Shown: in pieces, positions 1 to 8,420 of the stretch | How the letters are laid out: each line of letters begins with the position of its first letter | Position numbering within the stretch: the first letter of the stretch is position 1 | Source: Anaerolineae bacterium | Lineage (GTDB): Bacteria > Chloroflexota > Anaerolineae > JAFGEY01 | DNA: 13,010 nt | Reading direction: 5' to 3' | NCBI GenBank assembly: GCA_016929205.1 | Contig: JAFGJF010000691.1 | Location: 1 to 13,010 of the forward strand | Program-made: the position numbers and the translations under genes | Notes under the pieces: generated by a model | The model's database searches: none | Told to the model about the DNA's origin: nothing | Seen by the model: only the letters and a program-made list of their open reading frames with translations

Positions 1-333
1 ATCCAGCACGCCTGCGGTCACGTGCGTCACTTGCTGCCACTTATGAAAGCCAGCGGCATTGCCGGTATTGAATCGATCTCGCCACCTCCTACAGGCAATA
101 TTGCGCTAAACCAGGTGCGCAATTTGGTGGGGAACGAGCTTGCGATCATTGGGGGCATCGAACCCACTCGGTTTCTCACCCTACCCTTGGAAGAATTGGG
201 ACCCTATATCGAGCAAGTCATCGATGATGGTCGCGGCGGGCCATTTGTCCTGGCCAATTCGGATTCTTGCCCGCCCGGCGTGACCGTGGCCAAATTTGCG
301 CTGGTAGCCGAGATGGCAAAGCGTTACAGGTAG
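1..333 (+). CDS. Uroporphyrinogen decarboxylase (URO-D) family protein, 3' end
   Basis: The reading frame is open from base 1, so the gene starts upstream of the window; only the last 110 residues are present, ending at TAG 331-333. The fragment begins HACGHVRHLLPLMKASGI and continues with GIESISPPPTGNI. This matches the family pattern of a His/Cys-containing strand, then 'GIxxIExxxPPPTGD', then a helix, then the 'GGIEP' strand (GGIEPTRF, near residue 54) and the late 'ANSDSCPPGV' segment, as in the C-terminal half of the URO-D/MtaA TIM-barrel. Members beside sugar dehydrogenases are usually not haem enzymes but divergent methyltransferase- or decarboxylase-like proteins, so a role in haem synthesis should not be assumed. 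The next gene starts 48 bases downstream in the same direction, which suggests co-transcription. Family assignment is fairly sure; substrate is unknown. Confidence 0.8.
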   Translation: MQHACGHVRHLLPLMKASGIAGIESISPPPTGNIALNQVRNLVGNELAIIGGIEPTRFLTLPLEELGPYIEQVIDDGRGGPFVLANSDSCPPGVTVAKFALVAEMAKRYR

Positions 334-381
334 ATCAGACGAACGAACGAGAACGACGAGATTAAAGGAAGGAATAAAATC

Positions 382-1458
382 ATGAGCAAAGCATCAGGTA
401 TGAATTACGCCCCCAAGGGCAAGACGGCCCGGGTGGTTCAACCGGGCCAGTTCAGTTTTGCGGCGGTGTCCCTGGAGCACGGGCACATCTTTGGCATGTG
501 CAATGGCCTGCTGGAAGCCGGCGCCGATCTCAAGTGGGTTTACGATCCCGATCCGCTCAAGATCGTGGCTTTCCTGAACCGTTTCCCGGATACGCCGGTG
601 GCGCAAAGCGAAGCGCAAGTCCTGGAAGACGAGCGACTCCAGCTTGTCGCCGGAGCCGCGATTCCCAGCGACCGGGGTGATCTGGGGCTGCGAGTGCAGC
701 AGCACGGCAAGCACTATTTTACCGACAAGACACCCTTTACCACATCTGCGCAGTTGGAACGGGCCAGGCAGAGTGTCAAAAAAACCGGGCTCAAGTGGTA
801 CGTGTACTTTAGCGAGCGGCTGCACGTCGAAGGGGCGGTAATGGCCGGCAAATTGATCGAGCAGGGTCGAATCGGACGTGTGCTCCAGGTGCTCAATATC
901 GCCCCGCACCGTCTGAACAAAGGCGCGCGACCGGCGTGGTTCTTTGAGCGTGAAAAGACCGGCGGCATCCTCTGCGACATCGGCAGCCACCAGATCGAGC
1001 AGTTCCTGCATTATGCGGGCGCATCCGACGCGCAGGTACTGCACGCCAAGGTCGCCAACTATGCCAATCCCGACCACCCCGAGTTCGAGGACTTTGGCGA
1101 CGCAACCCTGCTCGCCGACAACGGTGCCACCCAGTACCTGCGGGTGGATTGGTTCAACCCCGACGGGCTGCGCACCTGGGGCGATGGGCGTCTGTTCATC
1201 ATGGGCACAGAGGGGAGCATCGAAGTACGCAAGTACCTCGACGTCACAAGGACTAACGAAGGCGATCACGTCTTTCTGGTCACGCAGGAAAAAGAAGAAT
1301 ACATTCCCGCCGCTGGCAAGACAGGCTTTCCGTTCTTTGGCGCATTCGTACTGGACTGCATCAACGGTACCGAAAATTCGATGACCCAGCAACACGCCTT
1401 CAAAGCCGCCGAACTCTGCCTGGAAGCGCAGCGGATCGCGATGCACATTGGCACATAG
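382..1458 (+). CDS. Gfo/Idh/MocA family NAD(P)-dependent oxidoreductase
   Basis: 358 residues, a normal length for this family of sugar and inositol dehydrogenases. The start is supported by a purine-rich AAAGGAAGGA (364-373) eight bases before the ATG. The N-terminal Rossmann part is unusual: the usual GxGxxG loop is replaced by SLEHGHIFGM around residues 30-39. The 'EKP' lysine motif appears as DKTP (residues 115-118), and the signature GGILCDIGSHQ at 194-204 carries the Asp and His expected in the active site. The rest fits the C-terminal alpha/beta substrate domain, ending in a helix with KAAELCLEAQ. Such enzymes oxidise or epimerise sugars in the cytoplasm. Neighbouring URO-D-like and GH99-like genes suggest a carbohydrate pathway, but the substrate cannot be read from sequence. 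The family call is firm. Confidence 0.88.
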   Translation: MSKASGMNYAPKGKTARVVQPGQFSFAAVSLEHGHIFGMCNGLLEAGADLKWVYDPDPLKIVAFLNRFPDTPVAQSEAQVLEDERLQLVAGAAIPSDRGDLGLRVQQHGKHYFTDKTPFTTSAQLERARQSVKKTGLKWYVYFSERLHVEGAVMAGKLIEQGRIGRVLQVLNIAPHRLNKGARPAWFFEREKTGGILCDIGSHQIEQFLHYAGASDAQVLHAKVANYANPDHPEFEDFGDATLLADNGATQYLRVDWFNPDGLRTWGDGRLFIMGTEGSIEVRKYLDVTRTNEGDHVFLVTQEKEEYIPAAGKTGFPFFGAFVLDCINGTENSMTQQHAFKAAELCLEAQRIAMHIGT

Positions 1459-1528
1459 TCACGACGCTCCCTATTTTCTGTGCGCCGCGTTGGCCCAAGA
1501 AAAACGCTGGCCTGGGTGAAGGAGTGGC

Positions 1529-1935
1529 ATGAGGGAAGGGGTAGACCCAGTGAACGACAAACCTTATACCGTCGCCTGCTATTACTTTCCCAACTATCAC
1601 CTCGACCCGCGCAACGAGGCCGTTCACGGTCCCGGCTGGAGCGAGTGGGACCTGGTCAAGCGGGCCGAGCCGCGCTTTGAGGGACATCGCCGGCCGCGCG
1701 TGCCCACGTGTGGGGCTATGAGGACGAATCGGATCCCGTGGCAATGGCGCGCAAAATTGCCGCCGCTGCCGGCCACGGCATCGACGCCTTTATCTTTGAC
1801 TGGTATTGGTACGACGATGGCCCGTTTTGGGAGCGGGGATTGGATTGGGGGTTTCTGCGTGCGCCCAACAACGACCGGCTCAAATTCGCGCTGATGTGGG
1901 CCATCAAGCCTCCTATCAAAATGGAAAAGAGCTAA
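1529..1935 (+). pseudogene. Broken GH99-like / WbsX-type glycan-processing gene (frameshift and 3' truncation)
   Basis: Translation from ATG 1529 (preceded by GAAGGAG at 1518-1524) gives ACYYFPNYHLDP, GPGWSEWDLVKRAEPRFEGH and RRPRVP. This is the N-terminus of the GH99-like/WbsX family, where the next residues should be xWGYxDESDP. That continuation is present in a different frame: WGYEDESDP begins at 1711, followed by HGIDAFIFDWYWYDDGPF and DRLKFALMWA. One missing base in the CCC run near 1703-1705 would restore the frame. After LMWA the similarity stops abruptly and the frame ends ten codons later at TAA 1933-1935, roughly a third of the usual length of about 350 residues. So there are two independent lesions. 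Full-length relatives occur with glycan synthesis or degradation genes. The remnant most likely has no activity of its own; its last codons supply the leader of the next gene. Confidence 0.8.
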
Positions 1936-2636
1936 TGGACACCTATTTGATCGACGGTCTGATCTCTGTCGAAAACGTGATTGCCGGCTGGGAGCCTTTG
2001 CTGGCCGATCGTGTGTATGGACGTATGGCCCAGGACGCGACCGGCCATGACATTTACCACTGCCTGCGGGTCAAGGCGCTTGCCTTGCGCATCGCTGATG
2101 GCGAACGTCTCGATCCGGACATCCTGGTCGCTACCGCCTACCTGCACGATATCGGGCGCGGCCAGGAATGGCAGGGTCAAGGCGATCACGTCGAAATCGG
2201 TGTGCGCGAAGCGCGCGCGATTTTGCCCGAGATTGCTTTTCCCGTATCCAAGATCGATGCGGTGGCAAGCTGCATCGCCCACCATGAGGAATACACCTGG
2301 GCCGCAGACAAGATCACGCTTCCACACGCGGCGCGTCGAAACATCCTGGGCTTTCAGGATGCCGACCGCCTGGACGCGATCGGCGCCGTTGGTATCGCGC
2401 GCATGTTTGCCTTTGGCGGCGCGTACCAGCGACCGTTGTGGCATCCGCACGTCCAGCCGGGTCACTGGGAGCACGGCGACTTGGGCAGCAGCACCTATAC
2501 TCATCTCTACGAAAAGCTGCTCAAGCTCAAGGAGGCGATGAATACGACGACCGGCCGGCAACTGGCCGAGGGGCGGCATCGCTTTATGGAACAGTTTGCG
2601 GCACACTTTGAGCAAGAGTGGTTTGGCAAAGTTTGA
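1935..2636 (+). CDS. HD-domain phosphohydrolase
   Basis: 233 residues. ATG 1935 overlaps the TAA of the broken upstream gene (TAATG) and has GAAAAGAG just upstream. An earlier in-frame start is possible, but it would only add residues translated from the pseudogene. The HD signature is complete: H38 and H42 in GHDIYHCLRV, the H71-D72 pair in AYLHDIGRG, H116-H117 in CIAHHEEY, and D142/D144/D147 in FQDADRLDAIGA. The late DADRLDAIGA block resembles the YedJ/YpgQ-like subgroup, some members of which hydrolyse nucleoside phosphates, so a metal-dependent cytoplasmic phosphohydrolase is the best call. The substrate is unknown. It lies about 100 bases upstream of the 640-aa gene on the same strand and may be co-transcribed with it. 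The overlap implies that it now relies on translation or transcription through the pseudogene. Confidence 0.85.
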   Translation: MDTYLIDGLISVENVIAGWEPLLADRVYGRMAQDATGHDIYHCLRVKALALRIADGERLDPDILVATAYLHDIGRGQEWQGQGDHVEIGVREARAILPEIAFPVSKIDAVASCIAHHEEYTWAADKITLPHAARRNILGFQDADRLDAIGAVGIARMFAFGGAYQRPLWHPHVQPGHWEHGDLGSSTYTHLYEKLLKLKEAMNTTTGRQLAEGRHRFMEQFAAHFEQEWFGKV

Positions 2637-2738
2637 GTCGATAGCCGCACGATCACCCTTGTGTTCGGAGCTTGCGACTTGGTCGTCTTGCGACTCGAGT
2701 AGATGCATGAGGTCGCTGTAAATAGGGAGCGAGTTACG

Positions 2739-4661
2739 ATGACGGATCAAAACCAAACGGACTTGACACACTATCGGGTTCGGCGACAAGCGTTTTTTGA
2801 TTTTCACCTCGCGCACCCCGGCAACAGTATTCACTCCGAGTTGGTGCGGCTGGCTTGCGGCGTCGAACCGGATGAAGCGTTGATCCGGCAGGCGCTGGAC
2901 AAAATGGATCAGCGGCTGGACTGCGCTGATTTTGGATTGGCCGGTATCTTGCGCTTGCTCTACCAATTTGGCGACAGCCCGCTGCTCGACTTGACATTGA
3001 TCGACAATGTGCGGCAGGCCGTAATCGACTTTAAATATTGGCCCGACGAGCCCGGCGTGGACGATATGTGCAGTTGGTCGGAGAACCATCACATTCTCTT
3101 TGCCTCTGCGGCGTACCTGGTCGGGCAGCTTTACCCCGACGATCGCTTTGAGAACGCCGACCACATAGGCCGTGAAAAAATGGCCCTGGCACGCCCCCGC
3201 GTCTTGCGTTGGTTGGATTTGCGCTTTAAAACCGGGTTCAGCGAGTGGCTGTCCAATGTGTATACGGTCGAGGATATGGCGGCGCTGCTCAACCTGATCG
3301 ACTTTGCTCAAGATGGGGAAATCGCGCAAAAGGCGACGATGGTCCTCGACCTGATCCTGCTCGACCTGGCGCTGAATCACTTCCGGGGCACGCTGGGCAG
3401 CACGCATGGGCGTAGCTATTTCCGGCACAAGATCGATGGCCGGAGAGAAGACACGGCGTCGATCTTTCATCTTGCGTTCGGGTTGAACCAGTGGCGTGTG
3501 GGTAATATGGCCGCGGTCGGGCTGGCCCTGAGCTCAAAATACAAGCTTCCTGCTGTGCTCTATGACATCGCCAACGACGTGAACCGGTCCAGATTTGAAA
3601 ACCGGCAGCGGATGGGGATTCGCCTGCAAGACGCGGCCCGTTGGGGGCTGGATTTCAACCGCATCGAGGATGGAATGGTCTTTTTGAGCTTGGAAGCCTA
3701 TGCTCATCCCAGGACGATCAATCTAATGGCCAGTATGCTGGACGCCTACCGGTGGTGGAACAACCGTTTCTTCGAGCCGTTCAAGGCGCAGCAGGGGCTG
3801 CTGAGGACGGCACACAAGCTTGGGTTGTTGCCCTTGCTTGCCCGAGTTATGGAATACGATCTGTGTCGCAACACGCGCGAGGAGGTCAACATTTACACCT
3901 ATCGCACGCCATACTACATGCTCAGTTCAGCGGTCGATTATCGCCCCGGCTATGGCGGCGACCAACAGCACATCTGGCAGGCGACATTGGGGCCGGATGC
4001 CGTCTGCTTTACGACCGATCCGCCCAACACGTGCCGCGACGGCGCGACACCCAACTATTGGACCGGCTCGGGGACGCTGCCGCGCGTGGCCCAGGTCGAG
4101 AACGTGGTCGTTGCCGTGTACAAGATCGATACCAGGCCGGGGCTGTACGTGACCAACCACTTGCATTTCACCCACGCCTGGCTGCCCAAGGACAAGTTTG
4201 ACGAGATCGTCGAGTACAAAAGCTGGATTTTTGCGCGCAAGGGCGATGGATACCTGGCTCTGCGCTCGCAGCGTCTCTATCGTTGGCAGACGGAGGGCGA
4301 GGATGCGGACAAAGAGATTGTCGTCGAGGGCAAGACCAATATCTGGCTGTGCGAGCTCGGTTCGCGGCAGGAGAATGGCGAGTTTTCCCAGTTTGTCGAC
4401 GCGCTCTGCGCCGCACCGTTGGCCTTCCGAGGTCTCAAGGTGAGCTATGATTCGCCGTCGCAGGGACGGCTGCAGTTTGGCTGGCGTGGTCCATTTACAC
4501 GGGATGGACAGATCGTCAACCTGATGGATTTTGCACGCTATGAGAATCCGTACGTGCTGGCTCCGTTTCCGCTTGAACGTATCGACGTACGCTGCGGCGG
4601 GCACGCTTTGCAGCTAGACTGGCCCACCACAACCCGCATCGTGTTGGACACATCAGATTAA
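2739..4661 (+). CDS. Uncharacterised protein, possible alpha-toroid plus beta-sandwich carbohydrate-active enzyme
   Basis: 640 residues from ATG 2739, chosen because AGGGAG (2724-2729) lies nine bases before it; an in-frame ATG at 2703 has no ribosome binding site. There is no signal peptide, so it appears cytoplasmic. The first two thirds are helical and rich in aromatics, with striking blocks MCSWSENHHILFASAAYLVG, GFSEWLSNVY and HGRSYFRHKIDGRR. The last third turns beta-rich after SSAVDYRPGYGGDQQHIWQA and NYWTGSGTLPRVAQVENVVV. This order (helical toroid, then beta-sandwich) resembles heparinase II/III or alginate-lyase-like polysaccharide lyases, and the Trp/His/Tyr/Arg-rich blocks would suit a sugar-binding cleft. 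I do not recognise a named family, and the fold is an inference. Its place after a sugar oxidoreductase and a GH99-like remnant is consistent with glycan catabolism. Confidence 0.6.
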   Translation: MTDQNQTDLTHYRVRRQAFFDFHLAHPGNSIHSELVRLACGVEPDEALIRQALDKMDQRLDCADFGLAGILRLLYQFGDSPLLDLTLIDNVRQAVIDFKYWPDEPGVDDMCSWSENHHILFASAAYLVGQLYPDDRFENADHIGREKMALARPRVLRWLDLRFKTGFSEWLSNVYTVEDMAALLNLIDFAQDGEIAQKATMVLDLILLDLALNHFRGTLGSTHGRSYFRHKIDGRREDTASIFHLAFGLNQWRVGNMAAVGLALSSKYKLPAVLYDIANDVNRSRFENRQRMGIRLQDAARWGLDFNRIEDGMVFLSLEAYAHPRTINLMASMLDAYRWWNNRFFEPFKAQQGLLRTAHKLGLLPLLARVMEYDLCRNTREEVNIYTYRTPYYMLSSAVDYRPGYGGDQQHIWQATLGPDAVCFTTDPPNTCRDGATPNYWTGSGTLPRVAQVENVVVAVYKIDTRPGLYVTNHLHFTHAWLPKDKFDEIVEYKSWIFARKGDGYLALRSQRLYRWQTEGEDADKEIVVEGKTNIWLCELGSRQENGEFSQFVDALCAAPLAFRGLKVSYDSPSQGRLQFGWRGPFTRDGQIVNLMDFARYENPYVLAPFPLERIDVRCGGHALQLDWPTTTRIVLDTSD

Positions 4662-4680
4662 CTCCGTCCGGTACAAATGC

Positions 4681-4716
4681 CAACTCCCCGGCACAGTTGA
4701 CCTGTCCGGGGAGTTG
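4681..4716. terminator. Strong hairpin between convergent genes (probable bidirectional terminator)
   Basis: CAACTCCCCGG (4681-4691) pairs perfectly with CCGGGGAGTTG (4706-4716). Past a single bulged C, ACAG (4693-4696) pairs with CTGT (4702-4705) around a five-base loop. It sits 19 bases after the stop of the 640-aa gene and 24 bases before the stop of the convergent 89-aa gene. A clear T-run is absent on either strand, so termination efficiency is uncertain, but position and stability argue for a shared transcription stop. Confidence 0.65.
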
Positions 4717-4739
4717 CTTGACTTGTTAGATATGATAGA

Positions 4740-5009
4740 TCAGATTAGCACACACACCGCCTCGATGCGTTTGACCGACAACAGGGCTAAACTCAAATCA
4801 CGTAATTTCCCGAGCCAACCATAGAGCGCCGGCTGGTCGGCAACGGTGCCGGTCAGGGTGGTTACACCCTGTTCGACGGAAATGACGATGGAAGAAACCC
4901 GCCGGCCATCGTCAAAACGGGCAGCCCAATCCTCGTCCAATTCGCCCTGCACCACGATCTGATACGTTGCTGTTTGATCCAGGCTCAACCACGTGTTCGG
5001 GTGTTCCAT
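4740..5009 (-). CDS. Small conserved hypothetical protein (89 aa)
   Basis: 89 residues; ATG at 5009 is preceded by GAGGAA (5017-5022) with seven-base spacing, a convincing start. The protein has no signal peptide or membrane segment. The core runs YQIVVQGELDEDWAARFDD, then VISVEQGVTTLTGTVADQPA, then LYGWLGKLRDLSLALLSVKR: two short strands around a Trp, a strand pair with TxLxG, and a C-terminal helix ending LLSV. I recognise this pattern (xVxGxLDxxWxxWFdg...TtLxGxvxDQAALhGLLxKlRDLgLpLLSV) from small uncharacterised proteins in Chloroflexi and some actinobacteria. The recall is not checked and no function is known. It lies on the same strand as the 83-aa gene, 112 bases downstream of it, with paired hairpins in the spacer. 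Confidence 0.75.
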   Translation of the reverse strand: MEHPNTWLSLDQTATYQIVVQGELDEDWAARFDDGRRVSSIVISVEQGVTTLTGTVADQPALYGWLGKLRDLSLALLSVKRIEAVCVLI

Positions 5010-5075
5010 ACCTCTGTTCCTCGTCTGTTGTCAGCCGGTCTGGATGATAGCGCGAGCCGGCGTTATCGTTGTCAT

Positions 5076-5108
5076 CCGGTATGTTCGATACCGAAACTGT
5101 GGTTTCGG
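5076..5108. repeat. Two adjoining hairpins in the spacer between the small genes
   Basis: CGGTAT (5077-5082) pairs with ATACCG (5088-5093) around GTTCG. Overlapping its end, CCGAAAC (5091-5097) pairs with GTTTCGG (5102-5108) around TGTG. The two stems share three bases (5091-5093), so they are mutually exclusive at the junction. They lie on the transcript between the stop of the 83-aa gene and the start of the 89-aa gene. They could be an RNA-processing or stability element, or a weak terminator without a T-run. Confidence 0.45.
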
Positions 5109-5121
5109 CGCGATACCGCGG

Positions 5122-5373
5122 TTAAGGCGTCGCGACCGGATTCGTAGACTGTGGTATCGAAGAAGAGACGACGGTATCGTATTGCTTTTGCAGGTTGGAT
5201 CCCCAGGCGATCAGCCGTTGCCCCAACCAGGCCAGTGCTCTTGAGGTGTGGCGATTGCCCCTGGCCCGGTTTCCCAGCGCCAGACTCACGAGTGCGTACT
5301 TGGATGCGGCGCGCATCTGATCGTGATAGTATTCTTTTTGTGCCAAATAATCGCGGTTGGTGATCAGTGACAT
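5122..5373 (-). CDS. Small hypothetical protein (83 aa)
   Basis: 83 residues; ATG at 5373 follows a near-perfect AGGAGGG (5379-5385) with five-base spacing, one of the best ribosome binding sites in the window and the main support for the gene being real. The sequence is basic and probably helical: ten charged or aromatic residues at the N-terminus (YLAQKEYYHDQMRAAS), a central ALVSLALGNRARGNRHT, an amphipathic RALAWLGQRLIAW, and a polar unstructured tail rich in Ser, Pro and Thr. There is no signal peptide and no recognised domain. It lies between the MalT-like regulator gene (245-base spacer) and the 89-aa gene on the same strand. A DNA-, RNA- or membrane-surface-binding role could be imagined from the basic helices, but nothing in the sequence proves it. 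Confidence 0.6.
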   Translation of the reverse strand: MSLITNRDYLAQKEYYHDQMRAASKYALVSLALGNRARGNRHTSRALAWLGQRLIAWGSNLQKQYDTVVSSSIPQSTNPVATP

Positions 5374-5420
5374 GTCAACCCTCCTGTTACGTGCAGATAG
5401 CCTTGCCTATGTTTTCAAGT

Positions 5421-5452
5421 CCGTCCCGATTTTCCCCGGAAAACCGGGACGG
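5421..5452. terminator. Long near-perfect hairpin in the 5374-5618 spacer
   Basis: CCGTCCCGATTTTCC (5421-5435) pairs with GGAAAACCGGGACGG (5438-5452) with a single mismatch; the innermost pairs probably open to form the loop. It lies after the end of the regulator gene and before the 83-aa gene on the - strand. A T-run is missing, so it may be a factor-assisted terminator for the regulator or a structured 5' leader for the 83-aa gene. The rest of the spacer shows nothing firm. Confidence 0.5.
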
Positions 5453-5618
5453 AAGGAGTTATCGTTTCGCAAACCAGGTTCGATGTGAGCCCAAAAGCAG
5501 TATGCTCTCTATCATTTGGTTCCTCGTATCATTCAACCACAGTATAGCAGTAAACCAGGCATGGGCGCATCCGACAAAAGTTATAGTGAGGGTTTATTTC
5601 GGACCTGGGTGGCGAGGG

Positions 5619-8372
5619 TTACAACAGTCCCCAGTCTCTGGCCTGGGCCACGGCCTGGGTCCGGCTGCGGACGCCCAGTTTGCCATAAATGTTCGAGGTA
5701 TGAGCTTTGACCGTGCCCTGGGAGATGAACAACTGTTCGCCGATCTCGCGATTGCTCAGCCCTTGTGCAATGAGCTGCAGGATCTCGATTTCGCGTTCAC
5801 TCAAGGGTTCAAGCATAGGGGAACCGTCCGTTTTTTCAATCGTCGCTTGTTCGATGGCGTGTTCGCCAAAGGACAGAAGCAGCTTGCTCGTGTAGGCCGG
5901 TGCGATGTCTCGTTCAGCGACCCGGCGCAGCAGGGTTGCCATCGGCGTGCCTTCGTCGACAAAGATCCGCACATAACCGCCCGGTTCGGCAAGCGCGAGC
6001 GCGCGTTCCAACGCCACCAGCGCACCATCACCATCTCTCTGCGCGTCGAGGGCCAATGCCTGCAAGCACAAGATCTTGATCTGTTCGTGGACCCATCCCG
6101 CCTTTTCTGCGGCAGCCAAGAGCCGCGCCAGCAGATCCAGCGCCTGGTCCAGATCGGATGGTGAGGCATATGCGATGCCCCGGGCCAGTAGAACGCGTAC
6201 CAGGTTGAGGTGGTGCAGGTCGTGGTGATAGCTGAATGGTCCATCCACACTCAATCCACTCGCCTCAGCCCAGTGAACGGCGTCCTCCAATTTCCCTATC
6301 GACAGCCACACACCCAGCCGACACGCATCTGCCCAGGAGGTGATCCAGGGATCGATCCGGACAGTTGATGCGATCTGATCGGCCTGATCAAGCGCGTCCA
6401 GCGGGTCTTCCGGGCAACCTTGCGCCAGTCGTAGTCGTGCGAGAGTGACGTAACATTCAGCTACCACATCTGCCTGTCCGAGTTGAACACACAGCTCAAT
6501 CGCCTTGTCCAGATTCTGTCCGGCGCTGTCCAGGTCGTCCCATTCGCGCAGCACGTCGGCCAGTTTGAGCAGCGGAAAACCGGCCACCGGCAGCAGCCTA
6601 CCGCCAGGCTCTGTTGCCCATTCCAACGCCTCACGAAAAGTGTCAAAGGCCGCTTCCAGTTGTCCCTGTTTAACCTGCTGCATGCCGGCGTAACACCCGG
6701 ATGGTACGGCAAGCGGCCGATAGCCGCTCTTTTGAGCAGTTGTTCGTGCCTGGACAAAAGCGGCTTGAGAAGCGGCGACGTCCCCCAGGCTCCAATAGGC
6801 GCCCCCAAGGGCGACAGCCGCTTCACAACGCATATAGTCTCCCTCGGGCAAGAACTGGATAGCTTGTTGAGCCTCGGTGACGACACGCTCGATATCTTGA
6901 TTGGTGAGCGCATGATGGGCGCGAATGGCCGAAATGTACCCGGTGATGAGTTGCTCATCCGCCGGGCGAGGCGTTCGGGCCAGTGCCCGTTCCGCATTCT
7001 GCAAGCACGTTTCCACCCGCTCGCGCTGGCCCATCCAGTAACGGGTCCAGGCGAGATAGACACACAACAGGGGACGCGTTTCGATCAGCGCGGCGGGCAA
7101 AGATTCAAGCCAGACAGACAGGGCCGCTTCTCTGCGGTAACTGCCCATTTGCTGTATGGCGTTCTGTTCGATCAGCGCTGCCGCCCGTTCAAAATCCTTG
7201 CCTGTCAAGGCGTGGGTGATCGCATCTTCGATCAACCCAGCACGTTCATACCATTCGCTGGCTCGCCGGTGCAGGTCGGGAATCATGCCTGGATCTGTTC
7301 TGTCCAACCGCTTGCGCAGCAGCTCGGCGAACAAATGGTGATAGCGGTACCACTGTCGCTCGCCGTCCAGAGGGACGATAAACAGGTTTGCGGCATCCAA
7401 CCGCTCCAGCATATCTTGCCCGTGCACCTGGCCGGTAACTGCCTCACAGAGCGACCCGCAAAGACGCGCCAGGATCGACGTTCGCAGTAAAAAAGTTTGG
7501 ATCTGTTCGGGTTCTTGAGAGAGCACCTCGTCGGTCAAATAATCCAGGATGTAACGGTGGCTGCCGGTAAAGGCGGCGATAAAGCTCGAAACGTGCGTTG
7601 TATTCGAGCCTTTTCTACCCAAGGTTCCCTGTAAGGCATGCGCAGCCATCTGCAATCCGACGATCCAACCTTCGGTCCGCGCTTCGAGGGCCACAACGTC
7701 CCTGTCTGCCAGATCGAGGTTCATCACCTCGTTGAAAAAATGGGTCGTTTCGCTTATCGTGAAACGCAAGTCGGCGGCACTGAGTTCGGTCAGTTGGCCT
7801 CGCCCGCGCAGGCGGCTCAGGGGAAGATCCGGATCGGAGCGGGTGGCGATCACGACGTGCATTTGCTGGGGCATGTTGTCGATCAAGAAGGCGAGTGTTT
7901 CATTGATCTGCACGTTGGCAATGACCTGAAAATCGTCGAGGACCAAAACGAACAAAGACAAACCCGGAGGTGGAGCCACAAAGGCGATCTCGGCGATGTC
8001 GTTGATCAAATTGGTGAGCAACGTCTCGATTGGCGGCGATTGCGGAGAGTGCAGCATGGCCAGGGCCGATTCGCCAACGCCTGCTTTGCCAAGGGCAGGT
8101 ATGGTTCTTAATGCAGCCAAAACATAAGTCCAGAACCGCGTTGGCTCGTTATCACTGTCGTTCAATGATAACCAGGCGATAGGGTGAGTGTTCTGGTGTA
8201 TCCATTCGCTTAACAGCGTTGTCTTGCCGAAACCGGCTGGCGCAGAGACGAGAGTCAGCTTGTGGCCCGAGTGGATGCCGGCGTCGATGCGCTCGATCAA
8301 ACGTGGGCGCGATACCAACTCGGATCGTATGGGAGGAACATAGAGTTTGGTCTTGAGCAGCGCGAGAGACAT
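5619..8372 (-). CDS. MalT-like LuxR-family transcriptional regulator with STAND ATPase
   Basis: 917 residues, close to E. coli MalT (901). ATG at 8372 has a modest GGGAAAG upstream. The N-terminus ([19 protein letters not shown]) is typical of this family. The Walker A loop is APAGFGKTT at residues 44-52, and Walker B is LVLDDF with D146-D147. A long alpha-helical repeat region (TPR/SUPR-like, roughly 420-830) follows, and a LuxR helix-turn-helix fills the last 63 residues (855-917), with [20 protein letters not shown] and [20 protein letters not shown]. Such proteins sense a ligand, bind ATP, oligomerise and activate promoters. The ligand here is unknown; homology to MalT does not imply maltose. 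It is divergent from the FG-GAP lipoprotein gene, a natural candidate target, and its own promoter is at 8421-8449. The family call is very secure. Confidence 0.95.
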   Translation of the reverse strand: MSLALLKTKLYVPPIRSELVSRPRLIERIDAGIHSGHKLTLVSAPAGFGKTTLLSEWIHQNTHPIAWLSLNDSDNEPTRFWTYVLAALRTIPALGKAGVGESALAMLHSPQSPPIETLLTNLINDIAEIAFVAPPPGLSLFVLVLDDFQVIANVQINETLAFLIDNMPQQMHVVIATRSDPDLPLSRLRGRGQLTELSAADLRFTISETTHFFNEVMNLDLADRDVVALEARTEGWIVGLQMAAHALQGTLGRKGSNTTHVSSFIAAFTGSHRYILDYLTDEVLSQEPEQIQTFLLRTSILARLCGSLCEAVTGQVHGQDMLERLDAANLFIVPLDGERQWYRYHHLFAELLRKRLDRTDPGMIPDLHRRASEWYERAGLIEDAITHALTGKDFERAAALIEQNAIQQMGSYRREAALSVWLESLPAALIETRPLLCVYLAWTRYWMGQRERVETCLQNAERALARTPRPADEQLITGYISAIRAHHALTNQDIERVVTEAQQAIQFLPEGDYMRCEAAVALGGAYWSLGDVAASQAAFVQARTTAQKSGYRPLAVPSGCYAGMQQVKQGQLEAAFDTFREALEWATEPGGRLLPVAGFPLLKLADVLREWDDLDSAGQNLDKAIELCVQLGQADVVAECYVTLARLRLAQGCPEDPLDALDQADQIASTVRIDPWITSWADACRLGVWLSIGKLEDAVHWAEASGLSVDGPFSYHHDLHHLNLVRVLLARGIAYASPSDLDQALDLLARLLAAAEKAGWVHEQIKILCLQALALDAQRDGDGALVALERALALAEPGGYVRIFVDEGTPMATLLRRVAERDIAPAYTSKLLLSFGEHAIEQATIEKTDGSPMLEPLSEREIEILQLIAQGLSNREIGEQLFISQGTVKAHTSNIYGKLGVRSRTQAVAQARDWGLL

Positions 8373-8420
8373 ACAGGCTTTCCCGAATGCGTTCCACCGG
8401 TCAGTTAGGCACTGGCTTGT

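Noticed and set aside
394..1446. A 350-codon open frame on the - strand opposite the oxidoreductase gene
   Set aside because: The + strand product is an unmistakable Gfo/Idh/MocA protein with a ribosome binding site; the opposite frame has no recognisable domain and is a composition artefact.
1806..1934. N-terminal extension of the HD protein from an ATG at 1806
   Set aside because: These codons overlap the GH99-like remnant in another frame, and homology to HD proteins begins only after ATG 1935.
2660..2700. CTTGCGACT written twice in the spacer before the 640-aa gene
   Set aside because: Only nine bases long and with no further copies noticed; could be chance.
2703..2738. Earlier ATG for the 640-aa protein
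   Set aside because: No ribosome binding site precedes it, while AGGGAG sits ideally before ATG 2739.
1932..3470. A 512-codon open frame on the - strand
   Set aside because: It runs across two real + genes (HD protein and 640-aa protein) and their spacer, has no recognisable motif and no matching start context.
5541..5549. Extended -10 (TGCTATACT on the - strand) upstream of the 83-aa gene
   Set aside because: No -35 at acceptable spacing; too weak to list as a promoter.
5367..7490. Long + strand open frames opposite the MalT-like regulator
   Set aside because: They mirror a gene with Walker A, Walker B and LuxR domains in the correct order; no independent signal supports them.
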